A stretch of DNA of 64,000 bases from CAZKWG01 sp964615375 (lineage in GTDB: Bacteria; Myxococcota_A; UBA796; CAZKWG01), in contig CAZTOW010000007.1 of the NCBI GenBank assembly GCA_964615375.1, positions 124,001-188,000 on the forward strand. Reading direction: 5' to 3'. Numbering within the stretch: position 1 is the stretch's first letter; every line of letters starts with the position of its first letter. The notes under the pieces were generated by a model. The model had not been told where the DNA came from and ran no database searches. It saw only the letters and a list, made by a program, of their open reading frames with translations. This document shows positions 50,645 to 59,018 of the stretch, piece after piece. The position numbers and the translations under genes are program-made.

Positions 50645-52160
50645 TCACGCTCTCGTCTGTTCGCCACTCGCGCCCCGATGCGCCGCGCTCCACGCCCCTG
50701 ATCGCCGCGCGTCGCCCGCGCCGACGAAGCCGCCGCCCCGGCTGGCGACCACATGTAGCCCGCCGAAGAAGAGGTGGTGATCCGCGAACAGCACCGCGTC
50801 GGGGTAATCCTCGCGGATCCCCGCGATCTCGGGCTCGTCCCGCCCCCCGGACTCCAGGTGGAGCCGGCCCTGCTCGACGTGCGCGCGGGGCAGGGCGACG
50901 GCCTCGGCGGGCCCGAGCCCGTGGTCCACCAGGAAGCTGATGCCCTGGAGCACCGCCGAGCGGATGCGGCTCGATCCGCCGGTCCCCAGCGAGCAGATCT
51001 CGCCCCCGCGCTCCAGCAGCGTGGGGCAGCACATCGTGTAGAGCCGCTCGCCGGGGGCGCGGGGGGCGTCGGGCGGGGCCACGTCGCTCTCGCCCAGGAA
51101 ATTGTTGAGGAGGATCCCCGTCCCCGGGACGGCGTGCCCGCAGGTCTCGCCCAGCGAGTGGGTGATCGCCACGGCCCCGCCGCGCTCGTCCACGGTGGAG
51201 ATGTGCGTGGTGAAACCGCCGCTCTGACCGCCGAGGGCCCGGAGCGCGGCGTCTACGAAGCCCGGCTGGAAGAGGCGCTGGGCCAGACCCTCCCGGAAGC
51301 GCTCGGCGGCGCGCTGGGCCTCGGCGAGCCGGCGCACGGTCTCCCCGGGGCATGGAGCCGCCCTGCTCGAGCGCCTGGAGCGAGCTCAGGACCAGGAGGC
51401 CCGCCACGCTCGGCGGCCCCGGCAGATAGACCGAGGCGTCCCGGTAGCGCACGGCCAGCGGCGCGCTCCACTGGGGGCGCCAGGCGGCCAGATCCTCGGG
51501 CGTGAGCCGGGTCTCCGCGCCCATGGCCTCGAAGAGCCGCTCGCCGACCAGCCCCGATCGGAAGAGCGCGGGCCCCTCGTGGGCGTAGCGGGCCAGGGTG
51601 TCGCCGAGGGCGGGCCAGGCGAAGCGCTCGCCTGCGCGCGGGGGCCGACCGGCGGGGCCCAGGTGCTGCCGCACCTCCGGGTCCAGGGTCAGGATGGGCC
51701 AGAGCAGGCTGGCGACGGTCTCGAAGACGGGGGAGATCTCCACACCCTCGCGCGCTGCCCGGACGGCGGGGGCGACCAGGGCCTCCATCTCCAGGCTGCC
51801 GAAGGCCCGGTGCAGCTCCCAGAGCCCGCCGGGCATCCCGGGCACGGCGATGGCGCCGGGGCCAGTGTGGAAGACCTGGGTGGTGACGCCGAAATCCACG
51901 CGAAGATCCTGGACCGGCGGCGGCGGCCCCTGGCGCCCGAGGCCGGGCATGGCCGTGAACAGGTCCAGCACGCGGACCTGTCCGTCCACGCGGACGGTGG
52001 CCAGCCCGGCGCCCCCCAGCCCGGTCAGCAGGGGCTCGGCGACGCCGGCCATCAGGCTCGCCGCCACCGCCGCGTCCACGGCGTTGCCCCCGAGGCGCAG
52101 GGCGTGGAGCCCCGCGTCCACGGTCAGCGGGCTCCCAGCCGCGACCGCCCCCCGCGTCAT
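50645..52160 (-). pseudogene. Gamma-glutamyltransferase with a frameshift
   Basis: About 505 residues if repaired. The 5' part (52160 to about 51348) encodes the large-subunit region (GLHALRLGGNAVDAAVAASL, GGAGLATVRVDG, TGPGAIAVPGMPGGLWELHR, LPGPPSVAGLLVLSSLQALE). The 3' part continues in another frame with GETVRRLAEAQRAAERF and the catalytic-Thr segment GGFTTHISTVDERGGAVAIT, then FLGESDVAP and LGTGGSSRIRSAVLQG. The break falls in CCCCGGGG (51343-51350): one base fewer restores the frame exactly (PGETVRRLAEAQ). It may be a sequencing or assembly error or a true inactivation; conserved sequence on both sides favours a recent or artefactual change. ATGA overlap with the upstream amidotransferase gene. 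Confidence 0.88.
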
Positions 52161-52891
52161 TCCCCCTCTTCCCGCACGAAGAGCTTCACGAAGCGCGGCA
52201 GCAGCGCGTTGGAGTGCGGGCTGGGGCGGTGGCTCTCCAGGCGGCGCAGCGCCTCCTCGGGGCCGAAGAGCCCGTGCCCGTACTTGTCCATGTAGCGCTC
52301 CAGGCGGCGCCGGTTGTCCTGATCGGTCATCTCCGGGTGGAACTGCGTCCCGTAGATGGGCGCCTCCGCCACGCGGAAGGCCTGGAAGGGCACGCGCTCG
52401 CTGCGGGCGAGCGGCAGGAGCGAGCCGGGCAGGGTATCGGCGCGATCCTTGTGGCCGAGCTGGGCCACGAAGGTCTCGGGGATGTCGCGGAAGAGCGGAT
52501 CCTCGGCCGCCAGCGGGAGCTTCGTGAGCTCATACGAGCCCACCTCGGCGTTGTCCTCGTCGTGGACGATGTAGCCGCCCAGCCCCTTCGCCAGCGCCTG
52601 GAAGCCGAAGCAGGAGGCGAACATCGGGAAGTCGCGCTCGCAGGCGTCCACCAGCACCCCGATGAAGCGCGCGATCTGCGGCAGCGGGTCCAGCACCGAG
52701 TAGTCGCCCGAGCCGCCCACCAGCACGCAGTCGACGTGGTCGAAGACGTCGTTCATCGGATCGCGGAGGATGTCGATGGGGCGGATGTGGTGCTCAGGCA
52801 CGCCCAGGCGCGCGGCGAAGCAGCTCAGCTCCTCCGCGCGGACGGGATCATCCAGGTTGCGACACTGCAGCAGCGAGAAGCGGGGAGGCAA
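52157..52891 (-). CDS. Class-I glutamine amidotransferase-like protein
   Basis: 244 residues. GATase1 (GMP-synthase-like) fold with VDCVLVGGSGDYSVLD, the nucleophile-elbow Cys in PMFASCFGFQALAKGLGG and the His-Glu pair in YGTQFHPEMTDQDN. No synthetase partner domain. A possible link with the downstream gamma-glutamyltransferase gene (glutamine or gamma-glutamyl peptide metabolism) is inferred from coupling only. ATG 52891. Confidence 0.93.
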   Translation of the reverse strand: MPPRFSLLQCRNLDDPVRAEELSCFAARLGVPEHHIRPIDILRDPMNDVFDHVDCVLVGGSGDYSVLDPLPQIARFIGVLVDACERDFPMFASCFGFQALAKGLGGYIVHDEDNAEVGSYELTKLPLAAEDPLFRDIPETFVAQLGHKDRADTLPGSLLPLARSERVPFQAFRVAEAPIYGTQFHPEMTDQDNRRRLERYMDKYGHGLFGPEEALRRLESHRPSPHSNALLPRFVKLFVREEGE

Positions 52892-52921
52892 GACGTCTCC
52901 TCGCGGACCGGGGGGGACCGC

Positions 52922-53302
52922 TCAGAAGTGGGTGGGGACGCGGACGCGGACGGTGCCCAGCACCTTCGCCTGGCAGCCCAGGCGATCCCCGCGGTCGGCG
53001 TGGACGGGCCCGAGCACCATGCGCTCGCGCCCCTCGGCGGGCGACAGGCTGTGGGACCCGTCGAGGATCTCCAGCCTGCAGGTCCCGCAGGAGCAGGTCC
53101 CGCCGCAGTAGTGGTTGAGATCGACCCCCAGGGTCTTCGCCGCGAGCAGCAGGGTCTGACCGGCGAGCACCGGGCCGGAGGCGAGGCCCTCGAAGTCGAC
53201 GTGGGGCGGGCCGCTGGGGGCCGGCGCGCCGCGCAGCGCCGAGCGGACCCTACGGCCGACGCCGCGGATCGCGCGCTCGAGGAGCTCCTGGGGACGGGCC
53301 AT
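52922..53302 (-). CDS. 2Fe-2S plant-type ferredoxin
   Basis: 126 residues. Arg-rich N-terminal extension (about 30 residues), then a [2Fe-2S] domain. The ligand loop is HYCGGTCSCGTCRLEI (Cx5Cx2C pattern) with the fourth Cys in DRLGCQAKVLG. Divergent from the polyketide operon and 73 bp away, so it is a natural candidate for donating electrons to the P450 at 54357; this is inference. The ATG at 53302 fits a -10 at 53313-53308. An ATG at 53308 overlaps that -10 and is less likely. Confidence 0.93.
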   Translation of the reverse strand: MARPQELLERAIRGVGRRVRSALRGAPAPSGPPHVDFEGLASGPVLAGQTLLLAAKTLGVDLNHYCGGTCSCGTCRLEILDGSHSLSPAEGRERMVLGPVHADRGDRLGCQAKVLGTVRVRVPTHF

Positions 53303-53307
53303 GCGCA

Positions 53308-53313
53308 TTTATA
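53308..53313 (-). promoter_or_regulatory. -10 element (TATAAA) of the ferredoxin gene
   Basis: On the - strand TATAAA (53313-53308) is followed by five bases and the ATG at 53302. The mRNA would start at or near the ATG (leaderless). No Shine-Dalgarno can be drawn. Confidence 0.45.
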
Positions 53314-53374
53314 ACCCGGATCGACCGCCTCGTGAACGGGAGCCGTTGCGCGCGGGCCCCCCGGCGCCTAGGGT

Positions 53375-53806
53375 GTGGCCGAGGGGGATCTCCTGGGGGC
53401 TCACGATCCAGATCCGGCGCGCGGGGCGCCGTCGGCAGGGCGCGGGGCGCGATCCCTGCCCCACGGCCCGCCCATGCTCTTCGCGGTGGAGCCGGACGGA
53501 TCCGTGCTGCTCCCCTCCCCTCACCCGCTGGCCCCCGAGGGCGCCTACCCCACGGCCGCCCTGGTGGAGCTCGCCGCGCAGCTCCTGGGCCGCGCGCTGG
53601 GATCTCAGGCGGGCGAGGCCGGCGCCGGGGGCGGAGTTCTGGTGGAGCTGCGCGATCTCCGGCTCCTGACCGCGAGCGTGCCGGCCGGGACGCGCCTGGT
53701 CCCCGAGGTGGTGCTGGAGCGCCCCTCCCCTCCCCTCGCCCGAGGTCGGGTCGAGCTGCCCGGCGCGCTCTCCGTGCGGCTGACGATCCTGGTGCGCCCC
53801 TCATGA
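53375..53806 (+). CDS. ApeP-like hotdog 3-hydroxyacyl-ACP dehydratase
   Basis: 143 residues from a GTG (53375; the exact start is uncertain). SLPHGPPMLFAVEPDGS and HPLAPEGAYPTAALVELAAQ match hotdog dehydratases of the ApeP/FabZ type: the HxPPM strand, and Glu in the LVELAAQ helix where FabZ has its catalytic acid. A C-terminal GRVELPGALSVRLTILV strand completes the fold. Probably removes water from beta-hydroxyacyl-ACP during polyene or fatty-chain elongation. First gene of the cluster; its stop overlaps the next ATG (ATGA). Confidence 0.8.
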   Translation: MAEGDLLGAHDPDPARGAPSAGRGARSLPHGPPMLFAVEPDGSVLLPSPHPLAPEGAYPTAALVELAAQLLGRALGSQAGEAGAGGGVLVELRDLRLLTASVPAGTRLVPEVVLERPSPPLARGRVELPGALSVRLTILVRPS

Positions 53807-54063
53807 GGACGGAGCGCGTCTTTCCCGACTTTCCCGGCCACTTCGAGGGCGACCCCCTCGTGCCCGGCGCGGCCCTGCTGGCCTGGGTGCAGGAGCTCGC
53901 GCCCGATCTGAGCGGGCTGGAGCGCGTGCGCTTCCGAGCCCCCCTGCGCCCCGGAGAGCGGGCGATCCTGCACCTTCGTCGCGAGGGAGCCACCCTGCGC
54001 TTCTCCGTCGAGGGGCCCCAGGGCCTGTGCGCGGAGGGGGCGGGCACCCTCGGGCCGGGATAG
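53803..54063 (+). CDS. ApeI-like small hotdog dehydratase
   Basis: 86 residues. FPGHFEGDPLVPGAALLAWV is the FabA/FabZ-type active-site His loop and helix. Trp replaces the usual helix Glu, as in ApeI-like proteins of aryl-polyene clusters. It may need the neighbouring ApeP-like subunit to form an active heterodimer. The C-terminal half carries typical hotdog strands (AILHLRREGATLRFSVEGPQ). Confidence 0.85.
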   Translation: MRTERVFPDFPGHFEGDPLVPGAALLAWVQELAPDLSGLERVRFRAPLRPGERAILHLRREGATLRFSVEGPQGLCAEGAGTLGPG

Positions 54064-54071
54064 GAGTTCGG

Positions 54072-54353
54072 GTGAGCGCGTCCTACCCAGAGCCTGACAC
54101 CGTCCTGCTGCGCGTGAAGGAGGCCCTGATCCGCGCCGCCATGCTCGAGGACCTGGGCCCGGAGGACATCGTCGACGACGCGCCGCTCTTCGGCGAGGGC
54201 GGGATGAAGCTGGACAGCGTGGACGCGATCGAGCTGGCCGTGGAGCTGGAGCGCACCTTCGGGGTGCGCATGCCCGAGGGGGAGGAGCGCCGCGAGATCT
54301 ACGCCTCCGTGGCCGCGATCACGGCCTTCCTGCGCGACGCCGGGGCGCGCTGA
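54072..54353 (+). CDS. Acyl carrier protein 1
   Basis: 93 residues from GTG 54072. Phosphopantetheine site in GEGGMKLDSVDAIELAVELE (Ser of LDS). Helices VLLRVKEALIRAAML and YASVAAITAFLRD flank it. Carries intermediates for the KS-CLF protein. Very acidic overall, as for ACPs. Confidence 0.93.
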   Translation: MSASYPEPDTVLLRVKEALIRAAMLEDLGPEDIVDDAPLFGEGGMKLDSVDAIELAVELERTFGVRMPEGEERREIYASVAAITAFLRDAGAR

Positions 54354-54356
54354 GGG

Positions 54357-55589
54357 ATGGAGGCGCCCGAGGGGTGGGGCGCGGAGGTCCCCGCGGTCGC
54401 GCTCTTGCCCGCTGAGATCGGCTTTCAGTGGGTGCACCACCTGCCCCGCCTGCTCACGGAGCAGGCTCGCGCGCTGGGGGAGCGCTTCCGGGTCCCGCTG
54501 CCCGGCTACGGCCCCGTGCTGGTGCTCTCCCACCCCGAGGATCTGGGCGTGGTCTTCACCAGCCCGGATCCGGGCTTCGTCCCGAGAGAGGGGCGCGGCG
54601 TCTTCTCCTTCCTCTCCACCGGCTCGCTGCTGAACCAGCGGGGGGCCGCCCACCGCGCCAGCCGACGCCGCCTCCTCTCCGCGCTGGGGGCCGAGCGCCT
54701 GGAGACCGCCCGCCGGGCCGCGCTCCGGGCCGCACAGGAGGCGCTCCACGGCGCGCGGTCGGGGGGGAGGCTGGACCTCACGGCCTACGCCGAGTCGATC
54801 TCCACGGCCGCGGCCGCGCACCTGCTCTTCGGGCGCCCGGCGCCCGGGATCGCGCGGATCGTCGAGGCGGTGCTGGGCGCGGCCTCCCCGGTGCTGGTGA
54901 CGCAGACGGCGGCGGCGGCGAGGCTCCAGCCCATCCTGGCGGAGGCCCACGCGGAGATGGCGGCGGAGATCCGGCGGGGTCCCGGCCCCGAGCCCTGTGT
55001 GCTGGGCGCGCTCCTGGAGGATGCGGAGGCCCCGCCCGACCCCGATGAGCTGCTGACCCTCGCGGCGGCGGCCCAGGAGACGACGGCGGTGAGCCTGTGC
55101 TGGCTGGCGGCGGAGGTCTTCGGCCCTGGACCCGAGGCGGCGGGCGCGCGGGAGGCGCTGCTGGACACGGGCGGCGCGCTCCTGGGGGCGGCCGTCCGCG
55201 AGAGCCTGCGGCTGCACCCGCCCATCGCCGTCATCCCCGCCGTCCACGAGCGCCCCCTGGCGCTCCCCGGGCTCACGGTCCCTCCGGGCGCGCTGGTGGC
55301 GCCCTCCCCCTGGCTGGCCCACCGCCACGCCGGGCGCTGGCCCGAGCCCGAGCGCTTCCTCCCCGCCCGTCACCTGGAGCGGAGCCCCGCGCCCTGGACC
55401 TGGATCCCCTTCGGCGGGGGGCCGCGGCGCTGCGTGGGCGAGGCGGTGGCGCTGGCGGTCCTGGAGATCGGGCTCGACGCGCTGCTGCGCGGCCCTCGCC
55501 TGGCTCCCCTCCCCCGCCGACCCGCCACCTCCCGCCGCTTCCTGGCCCTGGCCCCGGCGGGGCGCCTCCTGCTCACCGTGGTGCCATGA
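54357..55589 (+). CDS. Cytochrome P450
   Basis: 410 residues. Heme-binding loop WIPFGGGPRRCVGEAVAL (Cys at about 359). K-helix ESLRLHPP (ExxR at about 281). I-helix AAAQETTAVSLCWL, where AQETT replaces the usual AGxDTT, so the acid is Glu. Soluble, no membrane anchor, so it needs a ferredoxin and reductase; the ferredoxin at 52922 is next door. Likely hydroxylates or desaturates an ACP-bound or released polyketide or fatty chain. Overlaps the KS gene by ATGA. Confidence 0.97.
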   Translation: MEAPEGWGAEVPAVALLPAEIGFQWVHHLPRLLTEQARALGERFRVPLPGYGPVLVLSHPEDLGVVFTSPDPGFVPREGRGVFSFLSTGSLLNQRGAAHRASRRRLLSALGAERLETARRAALRAAQEALHGARSGGRLDLTAYAESISTAAAAHLLFGRPAPGIARIVEAVLGAASPVLVTQTAAAARLQPILAEAHAEMAAEIRRGPGPEPCVLGALLEDAEAPPDPDELLTLAAAAQETTAVSLCWLAAEVFGPGPEAAGAREALLDTGGALLGAAVRESLRLHPPIAVIPAVHERPLALPGLTVPPGALVAPSPWLAHRHAGRWPEPERFLPARHLERSPAPWTWIPFGGGPRRCVGEAVALAVLEIGLDALLRGPRLAPLPRRPATSRRFLALAPAGRLLLTVVP

Positions 55590-57694
55590 GCGTGGCGATC
55601 ACCGGGCTCGGCCTCTGGACGGGGCTGGGTCGCGGCGTGGAGGCCAACCGGCGGGCGCAGGCCGAGGGGCGATCGGCGCAGGCCCCCGCCCCCGAGCTGG
55701 CCCCCGAGGAGCCCGTCCCGCCCTGGGCGTCCCGCGTGGACCGCCGCGCGCTGGAGGGCGAGGACGACCCCTCCAGCGAGCTGGCCCGGCTGGCCCTCGC
55801 CGCGGCCCGCGAGGCCCTGGAGGGGAGCTCGCCCGCGCCGCGCGTCCGCACCGCCCTGGTCTTCGGGTGCGCCACGGGCTCGCTCGCCCGCAGGAGCCTG
55901 GCGCACGACCGGGAGAACCCCCACTTCAAGAAGGACTTCCTCGACAGCCTGGCCAGCGCGGCCGCGGATGAGGTCGCCCAGGCCCTCGGCCTCGAGGGCC
56001 CCCGGCTGGTGATCTCCACGGCCTGCACGTCCTCGCTCCAGGCCATCCTGGTGGGGCGGGCGCTGCTCGCCGCGGGCCTGGTCGATCGGGTCCTGGCGGG
56101 CGGGGCCGAGCTGGTGGAGCCCTCGACCTTCGCCGGCTTTCGACGCCTGGGAGCGTCGAGCGCGGGCCCCTGCTGTCCCTTCTCCTCCCCCCCGGGCATG
56201 GCGCTGGGCGAGGGCGCCGCCTTCCTGGTCCTGGAGCGCGAGGAGGAGGCCGCGCGGCGCGGGGCGCCGATCCTGGGGCACGCGCTGGGCGGCGGGATGT
56301 CCGCCGAGACCTGGCATGCCACGGCCCCCCACCCGCGCGGCGTCGGGATGATCGCCGCCCTGCGCGCCGCCCTGGAGGACGCAGGCCTGGCCCCGGAGGC
56401 CGTGGGCTTCCTCGACGCGCAGGGAACGGGGACCGAGGCCAATGATCAGGCGGAGGCGCTGGCCATCGAGGCCGTCTTCGGGGCCGTCCCGGTCGGGGCG
56501 AGCAAGTCGCGCATCGGCCACACGCTGGGGGCGGCGGGGGCCACGGAGGCCGCGCTGACGCTGCTGGCCCTGCGCGACGGATCTCTGCCCTCCATCGCCG
56601 GCTTCGGGGCGCCGCGGCGGGTGGTTCCCGCGGGCGTGCTGGCGGGACCCGGGCCGCTCCCCACCCGGGCGCGCGTCGCCGTCAAGAACACCGCGGCCTT
56701 CGGCGGGGCCAACGCCGCGCTCGTGCTGGGGCTGGACGCGGGCCCTCCCCTCGCCTGCCCTCGCCCGCCGCTGGGGCTGCGATCCTGGGCGATCCTCGGG
56801 CCGGGTGGGCGCGGCCTCCCGGGGGAGCCGGCCATGGGCCTCGTGCCCGAGGCGATCCTGGAGGGCCGGGCCGACCTGCGCGCGCTGCGCCGGGATCGGG
56901 CGGGCGGGCTGCTGAGCGTGGCGGTGGGCGAGGCGCTGAGCCTGGCGGGCGAGCGGCGGGAGCCCGGGGAGCGCATGGGCCTGATCTGCGGGGTCTCCGA
57001 CTGGCCCGGCCGGGCGGGGAACGCCTGGTTTCGCGCCTTCTCCCAGGAGGAGGGCCCCCGGGGCGGCGCCCGGGACTTCTCAGCCACGGTGCGCAACGCC
57101 GCCGCCGGGACGGCCTGCCGCGAGCGCGGGATCACCGGGCCGACCCTGACCCTCTCCTGCGGGGAGGGCGCAGGGCTCCAGGCCGTGGTGACCGCGGTCC
57201 TGACGCTGTGGAGCACGCCGCCCCTGGAGGGACTCGTCGTCGCCGGCCTGGACGAGCCCTGCGCGGAGGGCCTGCTGCACCTGCGGGAGCCGGGGGCGGG
57301 GCGGATCGAGCTGGCGGCGGCGGCGACGCTGGGGCGGGCGCGGGCCGGAGATCGGGCGAGGATCCTGGGGGTCGGGCTGGGCGCCCCGGGTCGGGCGGGG
57401 GCGAGCGAGGCGGTCCTGGCCGCGCTGGCGCAGGCGGCGCTCGCTCCTGGCGAACTGGCCGCGGCGGTGCTGGACGGGGACCGGGAATTCCTGCGCTCGG
57501 TCCTCGACGAGCTCGGCCTGGGCGCGCTCCCCTTCGCTCACCTCGCGGCGCGCCTGGGGCCGCTGGAGGGCGCGGCGGGCCCCGCGGCGCTGGCCCTCGG
57601 GCTCGTGGCGCTGCAGGAGGGCGGACCCGTCCTCCTCCTGGGGAGCGGCCCGCGCGCGGGCGCCTCGACGGTGATCCTCGGGCCGGCTACGTGA
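55586..57694 (+). CDS. Fused ketosynthase-chain-length-factor protein
   Basis: 702 residues in two FabF-like halves. The N-terminal KS (about 1-390) has the active Cys at about 147 in ISTACTSSLQA and the second His at about 312 in SKSRIGHTLGAAG. The usual HGTGT reads QGTGT (residue 279 Gln instead of His). The C-terminal half (about 400-702) is a degenerate KS: the region around the expected Cys reads LTLSCGEGAGLQAVV, where by alignment Glu occupies the nucleophile position. It therefore resembles a chain-length factor. In known aryl-polyene systems KS and CLF are separate proteins; here they are one polypeptide. Expected to condense malonyl-ACP units. Confidence 0.93.
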   Translation: MSVAITGLGLWTGLGRGVEANRRAQAEGRSAQAPAPELAPEEPVPPWASRVDRRALEGEDDPSSELARLALAAAREALEGSSPAPRVRTALVFGCATGSLARRSLAHDRENPHFKKDFLDSLASAAADEVAQALGLEGPRLVISTACTSSLQAILVGRALLAAGLVDRVLAGGAELVEPSTFAGFRRLGASSAGPCCPFSSPPGMALGEGAAFLVLEREEEAARRGAPILGHALGGGMSAETWHATAPHPRGVGMIAALRAALEDAGLAPEAVGFLDAQGTGTEANDQAEALAIEAVFGAVPVGASKSRIGHTLGAAGATEAALTLLALRDGSLPSIAGFGAPRRVVPAGVLAGPGPLPTRARVAVKNTAAFGGANAALVLGLDAGPPLACPRPPLGLRSWAILGPGGRGLPGEPAMGLVPEAILEGRADLRALRRDRAGGLLSVAVGEALSLAGERREPGERMGLICGVSDWPGRAGNAWFRAFSQEEGPRGGARDFSATVRNAAAGTACRERGITGPTLTLSCGEGAGLQAVVTAVLTLWSTPPLEGLVVAGLDEPCAEGLLHLREPGAGRIELAAAATLGRARAGDRARILGVGLGAPGRAGASEAVLAALAQAALAPGELAAAVLDGDREFLRSVLDELGLGALPFAHLAARLGPLEGAAGPAALALGLVALQEGGPVLLLGSGPRAGASTVILGPAT

Positions 57695-57996
57695 GCGCCA
57701 TGAACGCCGAGCTGACCGCGCAGATCGCGCGCCGACGGGCGATGCTGGACACGCTGCGCGAGATCGTGGCGCGCGACGTCCTGCTGAACCGCGAGCCGGA
57801 GGAGATCGGCTCGGACACGCCGCTCTTCGCCAACGGCCTGGGGCTCGACTCCATCGACACGGTCGAGCTCCTGGTCTCCATCGAGGCGCACCTGGGCGTG
57901 CGGCTGGACCTGGACCGCTCCCGCCCGGTGCTGGCCCTGCGCAACCTGGACAGCCTGGCCGACGCGGTGATCCTGGCCCAGGACGCGCGCCCATGA
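57691..57996 (+). CDS. Acyl carrier protein 2
   Basis: About 101 residues from GTG 57691 (GTGA overlap); ATG 57700 is an alternative. Phosphopantetheine site in NGLGLDSIDTVELLVSIEA. Helices LDTLREIVARDVLL and SLADAVILAQ complete the fold. Two ACPs are common in aryl-polyene loci, where each serves a separate step. Confidence 0.93.
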   Translation: MSAMNAELTAQIARRRAMLDTLREIVARDVLLNREPEEIGSDTPLFANGLGLDSIDTVELLVSIEAHLGVRLDLDRSRPVLALRNLDSLADAVILAQDARP

Positions 57997-59018
57997 CGCC
58001 CGAGGTCCAGACCATCCGCGAGGGAGCCGGCCTGATCACGCTGGAGCCCACCCTCCTGCGCCTGGGCGGAGATGGCGCCCGGGAGGCGCTCGCCACGCTG
58101 CTGCCCTGCGATCTGCGCCTCATCGGCGGCGCGCTGCGCAGCGCGCTCGTGCTGGACGAGCAGGGCGGGGTGCTGGCCGACGCGCTGGTGGGCCAGGACG
58201 AGGACGACTGGATCCTGTGGGTGGACGGGCTCTCCGCGGAAGAGGTCCGGGCGCGGCTGCCCGAGCGCGCCGACCTGTGGGTGGAGGACCTGACGCCGGA
58301 GCGGGCCGCGCTCTCGGTGGAGGGGCCCTTCGCCTGGGACGTGCTGTGCCGCTTCGACGAGCCGGGCGTGCTGGCCATGCCCTACCTGAGCTTCTACCGG
58401 CACCCGGAGGATCTGCTGGTCCTGCGCGTGGGGCGCGCGGGCGAGCTGGCCTGGCAGCTCCTGGTGCCGCGCCCCCTGCTGGAGGAGCTGCGCGGGCGGC
58501 TGCTGGAGGCGGGCCAGACCGCCGGGCTCCGAGAGTGCGGGCTGGACGCGCTACGCGCCTGCGCGCGCGAGAGCTGGAACCTCGACCTGCGCGCACCGGG
58601 GATCCGCGGCCTGGATCCCCGGGAGCTGGGGCTTCAGTGGCGGTTGCGCCGGGGATCGGAGGCGCAGGGCATGGCGGCGCTGGCCGCGCGCCCACTGGGG
58701 CGGCGGATCTGCGCGGCGCGGGCGGACGCTGCGCTGCGACCCGACGCGCCCGTCACCTTCGACGGTCGCGAGGTCGGCCGTATTCGATGGTGCGACCCCG
58801 CCCTGCACGGCCAGGGCTTCATCGCCGCGGTGAGCCTGGACCTGGATCTGGCCTTCGCCCACGTCTCCGGCTTCCAGAGCGAGGGCGTGGCGCTGCGCAC
58901 GGTCACCCCGCCCTTCGTGGTCCCGCGCAGCCTGTGGGTCCGCCCCGACCAGCACGACGCGGCGCAGCGCGATCTCCTCCCCCGCTGCGCGCCCTCGCCG
59001 GAGCCCTTTGGACCTTGA
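57993..59018 (+). CDS. GcvT/YgfZ-like folate-binding-fold protein
   Basis: 341 residues. N-terminal GcvT-like half with GALRSALVLDEQGGVLADAL and DDWILWVDGLSAEEVRARLP. A middle segment reads ECGLDALRACARESWNLDLR. The C-terminal barrel has VTFDGREVGRIRWCDPALHG and GFIAAVSLDLDLAFAHVSGF. The fold matches aminomethyltransferase (T-protein)/YgfZ. The YgfZ CxxGQE motif is absent and other gcv genes are missing, so it is not the glycine-cleavage enzyme. It may donate or remove a one-carbon group on the polyketide, or bind folate structurally. Overlaps both neighbours, hence co-translated. Confidence 0.84.
   Translation: MTPEVQTIREGAGLITLEPTLLRLGGDGAREALATLLPCDLRLIGGALRSALVLDEQGGVLADALVGQDEDDWILWVDGLSAEEVRARLPERADLWVEDLTPERAALSVEGPFAWDVLCRFDEPGVLAMPYLSFYRHPEDLLVLRVGRAGELAWQLLVPRPLLEELRGRLLEAGQTAGLRECGLDALRACARESWNLDLRAPGIRGLDPRELGLQWRLRRGSEAQGMAALAARPLGRRICAARADAALRPDAPVTFDGREVGRIRWCDPALHGQGFIAAVSLDLDLAFAHVSGFQSEGVALRTVTPPFVVPRSLWVRPDQHDAAQRDLLPRCAPSPEPFGP

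Noticed and set aside
50142..52160. Single 672-residue fusion of gamma-glutamyltransferase and GreB
   Set aside because: The shared frame arises from the frameshift; the stretch between the two is a shadow, and greB has its own start and Shine-Dalgarno.
55097..55585. Upstream extension of the KS-CLF protein
   Set aside because: The region is the 3' part of the P450 gene in another frame; ATG 55586 matches KS N-termini.
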